Shown here: one piece after another, positions 58,583-64,000 of the stretch | How positions within the stretch are numbered: position 1 is the first letter of the stretch | Layout of the letters: each line of letters begins with the position of its first letter | DNA from: Leucobacter sp. wl10 | GTDB lineage: Bacteria > Actinomycetota > Actinomycetes > Actinomycetales > Microbacteriaceae | Direction: 5' to 3' | NCBI RefSeq assembly: GCF_003569785.1 | Contig: NZ_KZ984001.1 | Span: 17,070-81,069 of the forward strand | Length of the DNA: 64,000 bases | Made by a program: the position numbers and the translations under genes | The notes under the pieces: model-generated | Databases searched by the model: none | What the model was told of the DNA's origin: nothing | The model's input: the letters and a program-made list of their open reading frames with translations, nothing else

Positions 58583-60138
58583 GCCGGCGGAAGAAGCGCA
58601 CGGCCGAGCAGAGCGAGCCGGCCGAGACGGGGGCGCGGCTGCGGCGTCCGGGGCCGCGCGGCTGGTGGAAGCCAGCTGCGGGCCGCGCGAGCGTCCTCGA
58701 GCCGGTGGTCGAGTACCGGGGCACCACACGGCAGGTGTGCGGGCTGTGGCCGTACCCGGTGGGCGCCGGCACCCCGATCGTCGGCGTGCCGCTCGGTCTG
58801 CACCTCTCGACCGGGGCGACGGTCTGCGCCGACCCGATCTCGTGGTTCATGGGCGGGCTGATCTCGAACCCGTCGTGCTTCGTCCTCGGGCTGCCGGGGC
58901 TCGGGAAGTCCACGGTCATCCGCCGCATGACCGGCGGCGGTGCCGGCTTCGGGTACATCCCGCTCGTGCTGGGGGATCTCAAGCCGGACTATGTGCAGCT
59001 GATCCGCGCGCTCGACGGGCAGGTGATCGAGCTCGGCCGGGGTCGCGGGCACCTGAACGTGCTGGATCCGGGGGAGGCGCACGAAGCGGCCGAGCGACTG
59101 CGGCAGGCGGGCAAGGAGAAGGAGCGGCAGCAGGTGCTCGCCGATGCGCACGGGCGCCGGCACACGATGGTGTCGGCGCTGCTCACGATCCTGCGGAAGG
59201 AGCCCCCGACCGATCGCGAGGAGTCGATCATCGACCGGGCGCTCAAGGTGCTCGATGAGCAGCACGACGGGGTGCCGGTGCTCGGGGATCTCCTCCGGGT
59301 GATCCAGGAGGCGCCGCAGGAGGTGCGCGACGTCGCGCTCGACCGGGGGAGTCTCGACCGCTACAAGGAGATCACGGAGAACCTCGAGGCCTCGCTCATC
59401 AGTCTCACCTCGGGCGGCCGCCTCGGGGAGACGTTCGCGCATCAGACCGATGTGCCGATGATGCGCGACCGGCCGGTGGTCTACGACGTCTCCTCGATCG
59501 ACGACTCCGACACGGATCTGCAGGCCGCGATCCTGCTCGCGTGCTGGTCGTCGGGCTTCGGCGCGGTGAATGTCTCGAACGCCCTGGCCGATGCCGGTCT
59601 CGAACCGCGCCGGCACTACTTCGTCGTGCTGGACGAGCTGTGGCGGGCTCTGCGCGCCGGCCGGGGCATGGTCGACCGGGTCGACGGCTTGACCCGCCTG
59701 AACCGGGCGCGTGGCGTCGGTCTCGCGATGATCTCGCACACGATGAGCGATCTGCTCGCGCTCCCCACGGAGGAGGAGCGGATGAAGGCGCGGGGCTTCG
59801 TGGAGCGGGCCGGCATGCTGATCGCTGGCGGGCTGCCGGGCGCGGAGATGCCGATGCTCACGGCGGCGAAGCCGCTCTCGCGTGCGGAGCAGGAGATCCT
59901 GATCTCGTGGCAGGATCCGCCGGCATGGGACTCGTCGACGGGGGTCGAGGCGGAGCCTCCCGGCCGCGGCCGCTTCCTCGTGAAAGTGGGCGGGCACCCC
60001 GGCATCCCGCTCAAGGTCGAGCTGCTCGAGCTCGAGCGTGAGGTGAACGACACCAACACACTCTGGCACACGAACCTCTCTGTCGCGGAGGTGACCGAGG
60101 GCGAGCTCGTCGACGCTGAGGGAGGCGGTGCGGCGTGA
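58579..60138 (+). CDS. VirB4/TraC-type conjugation ATPase
   Basis: 519 aa, GTG start. Walker A GLPGLGKST (104-112), Walker B YFVVLDELW, and a C-terminal sensor stretch (GVGLAMISHTMSDLLALPTEEE). A HerA/FtsK-fold motor without the VirB4 N-terminal domain, which is supplied by the preceding SCO6880 protein. Powers pilus and channel assembly. Confidence 0.9.
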   Translation: MSRRKKRTAEQSEPAETGARLRRPGPRGWWKPAAGRASVLEPVVEYRGTTRQVCGLWPYPVGAGTPIVGVPLGLHLSTGATVCADPISWFMGGLISNPSCFVLGLPGLGKSTVIRRMTGGGAGFGYIPLVLGDLKPDYVQLIRALDGQVIELGRGRGHLNVLDPGEAHEAAERLRQAGKEKERQQVLADAHGRRHTMVSALLTILRKEPPTDREESIIDRALKVLDEQHDGVPVLGDLLRVIQEAPQEVRDVALDRGSLDRYKEITENLEASLISLTSGGRLGETFAHQTDVPMMRDRPVVYDVSSIDDSDTDLQAAILLACWSSGFGAVNVSNALADAGLEPRRHYFVVLDELWRALRAGRGMVDRVDGLTRLNRARGVGLAMISHTMSDLLALPTEEERMKARGFVERAGMLIAGGLPGAEMPMLTAAKPLSRAEQEILISWQDPPAWDSSTGVEAEPPGRGRFLVKVGGHPGIPLKVELLELEREVNDTNTLWHTNLSVAEVTEGELVDAEGGGAA

Positions 60139-61913
60139 GCCAGCCGAATCGGAGAGCGGAGCCGGGGAGGTTCGATGCGACGACGATCCTGATCCTCGTG
60201 ATCGTCGTGGTCTTCGCGGCCGCACTCGCCGTGATGTGGGCGGGATTCACGCTCGGCTCGCGGATCGACGGCTCGAACCCGGAGCTGCCGGGGAATCCCT
60301 TCGAGCTGCTGTTCGGCGCGCTGCGCGGCCGCTTCACCTGGTCGCCGGCCGTGGTGACGTGCACCGCGGTGTTCGCCGTGATGATCGTGGTGCTGCTCGG
60401 ACTGATCGCCGCGTTGGTACTGCGGGCGCGCCGCCGGCAGTCGCGCGCGGATCGGGCGGCGACGTACCTGGCGCGCGGCCGCGAGCTCGAGGAACTCGGC
60501 CGGCGCAGCGCGCAGCGCACGGCGCAGCGGCTCGGCGTCGCCGCGTCGCCGGGGATCCCGCTAGGGCGCTCGATCCCTGGCGGGCGGCCGCTGTACGCGC
60601 TCTGGGAGTACGTCATGATCGTGTTGGCGGGCCCGCGAGTCGGGAAGACGTCGGCGCTCGTCATCCCGGCGATCCTCGAGGCGCCGGGCGCGGTGATCAC
60701 GACGTCGAACAAGCGCGACGTCGTGGACGCGACCCGAGATCTCCGATGCCTCGTCGGGCAGGTGTTGATCTTTGACCCACAGGGGATCGCGCTCGAGCCG
60801 CCGAGCTGGTGGTGGAATCCGCTGACCTATGTCGTCGACGACGTGCGCGCGTACCGCCTGGCCGAGCATTTCGCCTCGGCTGCACGCGCGGACGGTGCCG
60901 TGCAGGATGCGTACTTCGAGCCGGCTGGCCGCGATCTGCTCGCGGGGATGCTACTCGCGGCCGCGCTGCAGCGGCGACCGATCACGCAAGTGTTCGAGTG
61001 GTTGAGCGAGCCGACGAATCAGGCGCCGGTCGACGTGCTGCGCCAGCACGAGTACGACCTCATCGCGGCCGACGTCGAGGGGGTCATCATGGCCCCGGAG
61101 AAGCAGCGCAGTGGCGTCTACGGCACCGCGCGGCAGATGGCGGCCTGCCTCAAGATCCGTTCGATCGCCCAGTGGGTGACACCGATAGGCGGGGACGCCG
61201 ACAGCGATCCTCGGCCGCAGCTGGATCCGCACGCCTTCGTGCGCAGCTCTGACACGCTCTATTCGCTCTCGCGCGAGGGGCAGGGGTCGGCGGGCGCGCT
61301 GGTGACGGCGCTGACGGCCGCCCTGGTGGAGGCAGCCGAAGAGCATGCGACCCGGCAGCCGGGCGGCCGGCTGGCGACACCGATGCTCGTCGTGCTCGAC
61401 GAGGCGGCGAACGTGTGCCGGTGGAGCGATCTGCCCGACTTGTACTCGCACTACGGCTCTCGGGGCATCGTCATCCTGTCGGTGTTCCAGTCCTGGGCGC
61501 AGGGACAGGTGGCGTTCGGGCGCGAGGGGATGCGGAAGCTGTGGAGCGCGTCGAATGTGAAGCTCTATCTGGGCGGGATCTCCGAGGCCGATTTCCTCCG
61601 CGAGCTCGCGGAGCTGATCGGCGATTACGACAAGGAGACGTCCTCTGTTTCCTACAACCGCGGGGTGCGGTCGACGAACCATCAGCTGCGGCGCGAGCGG
61701 ATCTTGGACGCGGCGGAGCTCGCGGCGCTGCCGCGCGGTCGCGCGGTGATGCTGGCCTCGGGCACGCGGGCGGCGCTGCTCGAGACCACGCCGTGGATGG
61801 CCGGCCCGCACGCGGCGGCGGTTCGCGCATCGATCGCGGCGCACGACCCGGCAGCCGTGACGGTGCTGCCCGAGACGCCAGGCGATGACGATCCGGGAGA
61901 GGGAGACTCGTGA
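60135..61913 (+). CDS. Type IV coupling protein (TraD/VirD4-like)
   Basis: 592 aa, GTGA overlap with the preceding gene. Two N-terminal membrane helices (about 17-39 and 72-96), Walker A AGPRVGKTS (165-173), Walker B MLVVLDEAAN, and the family segment GIVILSVFQSWAQGQVAFG. It brings the relaxase-DNA complex to the channel and pumps DNA. Confidence 0.92.
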   Translation: MSQPNRRAEPGRFDATTILILVIVVVFAAALAVMWAGFTLGSRIDGSNPELPGNPFELLFGALRGRFTWSPAVVTCTAVFAVMIVVLLGLIAALVLRARRRQSRADRAATYLARGRELEELGRRSAQRTAQRLGVAASPGIPLGRSIPGGRPLYALWEYVMIVLAGPRVGKTSALVIPAILEAPGAVITTSNKRDVVDATRDLRCLVGQVLIFDPQGIALEPPSWWWNPLTYVVDDVRAYRLAEHFASAARADGAVQDAYFEPAGRDLLAGMLLAAALQRRPITQVFEWLSEPTNQAPVDVLRQHEYDLIAADVEGVIMAPEKQRSGVYGTARQMAACLKIRSIAQWVTPIGGDADSDPRPQLDPHAFVRSSDTLYSLSREGQGSAGALVTALTAALVEAAEEHATRQPGGRLATPMLVVLDEAANVCRWSDLPDLYSHYGSRGIVILSVFQSWAQGQVAFGREGMRKLWSASNVKLYLGGISEADFLRELAELIGDYDKETSSVSYNRGVRSTNHQLRRERILDAAELAALPRGRAVMLASGTRAALLETTPWMAGPHAAAVRASIAAHDPAAVTVLPETPGDDDPGEGDS

Positions 61914-62371
61914 GCGGCGTGCGTGAATGGGATGACGAGCCGACCTCACAGCAGCAGCCGGCAGCGGCACCCGGCGAAGAGACGGCAGCGGCGTCGGCCG
62001 AGCCGCAGTTGTTCTTCGGTTCGGTCGACGAGTTTGTGCGGGAGAAACTGCGCTACGTCTACGTCCGCAGGGTCGGCCCCTCCGGGCCGCATCGCTGGGC
62101 AGCTGAATGGTGGCGCTCGCCCGAGGCGATCAGTCGCCTCGAGGCCCTCTGGCGCGCGTGGGAGGCGCTGCGCCTCGAGCCGTCGTTTGGTATGAGCGTG
62201 TGGTGGCGCGATCACGCCGATCATCACATGGCGGTGCTGCTCTCGCCCGATGGCCCTTTCGCCGACTCGCGCGATCGTACGGAGCAGGGGGAGCCGTTGC
62301 CGTATTCGGCGCCCCCTGCCGGCATGTTCGTCGACACACGAACGAACTCCGCCAGCTACTTCTACTTCTGA
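61910..62371 (+). CDS. DUF4913 protein of the conjugation operon
   Basis: 153 aa, GTGA overlap with the coupling protein. Disordered Gln/Ala N-terminus, then the DUF4913 core: FVREKLRYVYVRRV, RWAAEWWRSPEAISRLEALW, WWRDHADHHMAVLLSPDGPF. Usually the last gene after the coupling protein on actinobacterial plasmids, as here. Role unknown. Confidence 0.85.
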   Translation: MSGVREWDDEPTSQQQPAAAPGEETAAASAEPQLFFGSVDEFVREKLRYVYVRRVGPSGPHRWAAEWWRSPEAISRLEALWRAWEALRLEPSFGMSVWWRDHADHHMAVLLSPDGPFADSRDRTEQGEPLPYSAPPAGMFVDTRTNSASYFYF

Positions 62372-62745
62372 TCGCTGACGGGTTGCAACGCGAAGCGGTT
62401 GCCCTGTCCATCGGTGAACAATGCCCAGCGACCGAACGGAAGATCCACAGGCTCCTGCACGAACTCCACACCTCGGGAAGACAAGTCGCGGTACGTCGTG
62501 TCGAGATCGTCACAGGCCAGGAACACAGGAGTGTTCGGTTGCCCATCAGGGGCGTCAGGAGCATCATCTCTCCGGGATTCCAGAAGGATCACGACACCAT
62601 CAGGGAGCCGCACTTTCAGCCAACGACTGTCATCGCCGTACGCTTCATCCTGGGCGATCTCAGCGCCCAACTTGTCGACCCAGAAGGCCTTGGCCTGATT
62701 CTGATCGGCGACACCGACTCTGACCTTCTTCGCTCCGGTGATCAT
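62362..62745 (-). CDS. VOC (glyoxalase-fold) family protein, second
   Basis: 127 aa, AAGGGA upstream of ATG 62745. VKVGVADQNQAKAFWVDKLG-type opening, FLACDDLDTTYRDLSSRGVEF and FTDGQGNRFALQP form the paired VOC modules. Not the same family branch as the protein at 1753. Its stop overlaps the end of DUF4913 from the other strand by ten bases. It lies just downstream of the fused IS3/VOC relic. Confidence 0.85.
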   Translation of the reverse strand: MITGAKKVRVGVADQNQAKAFWVDKLGAEIAQDEAYGDDSRWLKVRLPDGVVILLESRRDDAPDAPDGQPNTPVFLACDDLDTTYRDLSSRGVEFVQEPVDLPFGRWALFTDGQGNRFALQPVSDQK

Positions 62746-62809
62746 AAGGCAGTCCCTTCAGCGGGTTCTTCGCGTGGTTCGATCCATGACGCGGCGTCTG
62801 GTGTCCTGC

Positions 62810-62899
62810 TCATCCGGCTGGCTGTCGGAGTCCGAGCAGGGTGCCGCCGGGGTCGGTGACGTAGGTGACGAGTCCTTGGCCGGGAATCTCGTTGATGTC
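62810..62899 (-). repeat. 90-bp exact inverted duplication, right copy
   Basis: Reverse complement identical to 2017-2106. Encodes DINEIPGQGLVTYV... to the VOC stop, here in frame behind IS3 transposase sequence. Confidence 0.95.
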
Positions 62900-63484
62900 G
62901 CTATGGACGATGCAACCGGCGACATCGCCGCGCATCAAGGCGGCGTTCTCGAGCGCCTGCACGACCAAGCGAGACTTCATCCTGGAATCGATCGAGTACC
63001 CCACGATCCGACCGGAGAACACGTCTTTGATCGCGCAGCAGTAGAGCTTGCCTTCGACGGTTTTGTGCTCCGTGATGTCCACGAGCCACAGCTCGTTCGG
63101 TGCGTCGGCCGCGAACACATGCCGGGTCCTGCCGTCCCCGTCAATTACGGCGCACAGATCGTCGTGAACCGGCGGTCCGGGACGGCGTCCCTTGCCGCGC
63201 TTGGGCTTGCCGAACGCACTGAACCAGCCGTTCGCGGAGGCGATACGCCACGCGGTCCGGTCCGACATTGCCTCACCGGCGTCACGCGCTTCGTCGGCGA
63301 GGAGCCGGTGCCCGAACTCGGGGTCGTCACGGTGAGCGTCGAACAGCGCGTTCGCACGATACGCCTCCACCACCTCGCTATCGGTAATGGGGTTCGTTAA
63401 CCATCGGTAGTAAGGCTGGCGGGAGAGCTTGAGTACCCGACACGTCACCGTCACAGGGATTCCTGCATCAGCGAGCTCCGTCAC
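62810..63484 (-). pseudogene. Truncated IS3-family transposase (orfB) fused to a VOC tail
   Basis: 195 residues of IS3 orfB: HTH_21 region (PEFGHRLLADEARDAG), then the DDE core with the first Asp in LWLVDITEH and the second in CIVHSD. At that Asp the sequence switches to 29 residues of the VOC protein and its stop. The catalytic Glu and the rest (about 100 residues) are missing, so it cannot transpose. GTG start overlaps the orfA stop (GTGA); an AAAAG run in orfA could allow programmed frameshifting. Confidence 0.92.
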
Positions 63485-63789
63485 GAGCGGGTAGAGCCTT
63501 TTCCCGGCAGGTTCGCCTGCGACAGATACGCCGCCGCCCGACGCAGAACCTCGTTCTCCTGCTCCAGAAGACGGTTCCGCTTGCGCAGCTCACGGATCTC
63601 GGCCGCCTCAGTCCGCGATTTGCCAGGCTTGGCGCCGTCGTCGATGTCGGCGCGACGCATCCACTTCTGCAACGTCATCGGGTGAACGCCGAAATCTTTC
63701 GCAATCTGCTCGATCGTCACTCCAGGATCGCGGTTCCTCGCGACGCGCACAACATCGTCACGGAACTCACTCGGGTATGGCTTTGGCAC
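63481..63789 (-). CDS. IS3-family transposase orfA
   Basis: 102 aa from GTG 63789. Opens PKPYPSEFRDDVVRVARN, HTH IEQIAKDFGVHPMTLQKWM (about 26-44), then a leucine zipper IRELRKRNRLLEQENEVLRR. Intact, but its orfB partner is broken. Element ends were not located. Confidence 0.9.
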   Translation of the reverse strand: MPKPYPSEFRDDVVRVARNRDPGVTIEQIAKDFGVHPMTLQKWMRRADIDDGAKPGKSRTEAAEIRELRKRNRLLEQENEVLRRAAAYLSQANLPGKGSTRS

Positions 63790-63841
63790 AACAACATCCT
63801 TCCAGACCCACCCCTCGGGCAAGCCAGATCAGATGTCACCT

Positions 63842-63973
63842 CTCCGTGCAGCAGTCCCGCTCATCCATCATGCTGATCACGGGTCGAACTACACGGCCAT
63901 GGTCTATACCGACCGTATCCAAGAACTCGGCGCTGTTCCCTCGACCGGAACCGTCGGGGATTCGTTCGACTGT
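63842..63973 (+). pseudogene. Fragment of a second IS3-family transposase
   Basis: A frame without start encodes LIHHADHGSNYTAMVYTD then RIQELGAVPSTGTVGDSFD, the block around the second catalytic Asp of IS3 orfB, and then breaks off. Opposite in strand to the neighbouring IS3 element. Confidence 0.8.
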
Positions 63974-64000
63974 CAGTCTGTTTTTACCCGATCTCGCAAG

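Noticed and set aside
58075..60225. Long minus-strand open frame opposite SCO6880 and VirB4
   Set aside because: Arg/His-rich shadow of two clearly real conjugation genes; no ribosome site or domain.

Overview
The window is high-GC DNA with leaderless or short-leader genes, frequent GTG starts and many GTGA/ATGA/TGATG gene junctions. It carries WhiB-free actinobacterial hallmarks: CsoR regulators, ResB/CcsB cytochrome c maturation, DUF6153, DUF4913, DUF6668 and SCO6880-type conjugation proteins. I infer an actinobacterium, probably in the Micrococcales, and a conjugative plasmid: replication, partition, relaxase/MobC, a nested inverted repeat that looks like oriT, and a type IV secretion operon are all present, and no integrase is visible. 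Genus cannot be fixed from the sequence alone.

Layout. 0-5.2 kb is a patchwork edge: a P-loop protein, an AraC regulator with a VOC protein, a broken GlxA-type regulator, an MFS exporter behind a MerR-type promoter, and a CPBP protease. 5.2-25 kb is a metal-resistance block: two multicopper oxidases, a DHA2 exporter with its TetR repressor, an M23 peptidase, a Zur-box zinc ABC uptake operon, two DUF6153 proteins, DUF305 and other secreted proteins, two CsoR repressors, a flavoprotein, a YHS protein, CopA, a secreted metal-associated protein and CopZ. 25.1-32 kb holds lspA, lnt and a complete system II cytochrome c maturation set (CcsB, ResB, CcdA, TlpA) with a third DUF6153-like protein. 32.1-54 kb is plasmid backbone: coiled-coil protein, relaxase, MobC, NrdH redoxins, DUF3560, a Fic/VbhA remnant, Ssb, ParA plus small partner, an iteron-like array, ArdC-like antirestriction protein, ParB, a prim-pol replication protein, ribbon-helix-helix and helix-turn-helix regulators, FHA protein, a lytic transglycosylase/M23 hydrolase and a lipoprotein. 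53.7-62.4 kb, on the + strand, is the conjugation operon (DUF6668, VirB2-like, TcpC/VirB8-like, TrbL/VirB6, SCO6880, VirB4/TraC, coupling protein, DUF4913). The right end is IS3-family debris, including a transposase fused to 90 bp copied from the VOC gene near the left end.

How it works together. The accessory block detoxifies copper (cytoplasmic chaperone, P1B export, extracytoplasmic oxidation of Cu(I), lipoprotein and peptidoglycan maintenance, renewed cytochrome c and lipoprotein maturation) under CsoR-type operators, and secures zinc under a Zur-type operator. The backbone maintains and transfers it.

The most unusual feature is in the backbone at 35.9-48.2 kb. At least nine single genes or short operons are each preceded by a long inverted repeat whose arms differ from gene to gene yet stay complementary, enclosing partly conserved cores. 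Most minus-strand genes there also end in near-identical hairpin modules. I know of no named element with this architecture.
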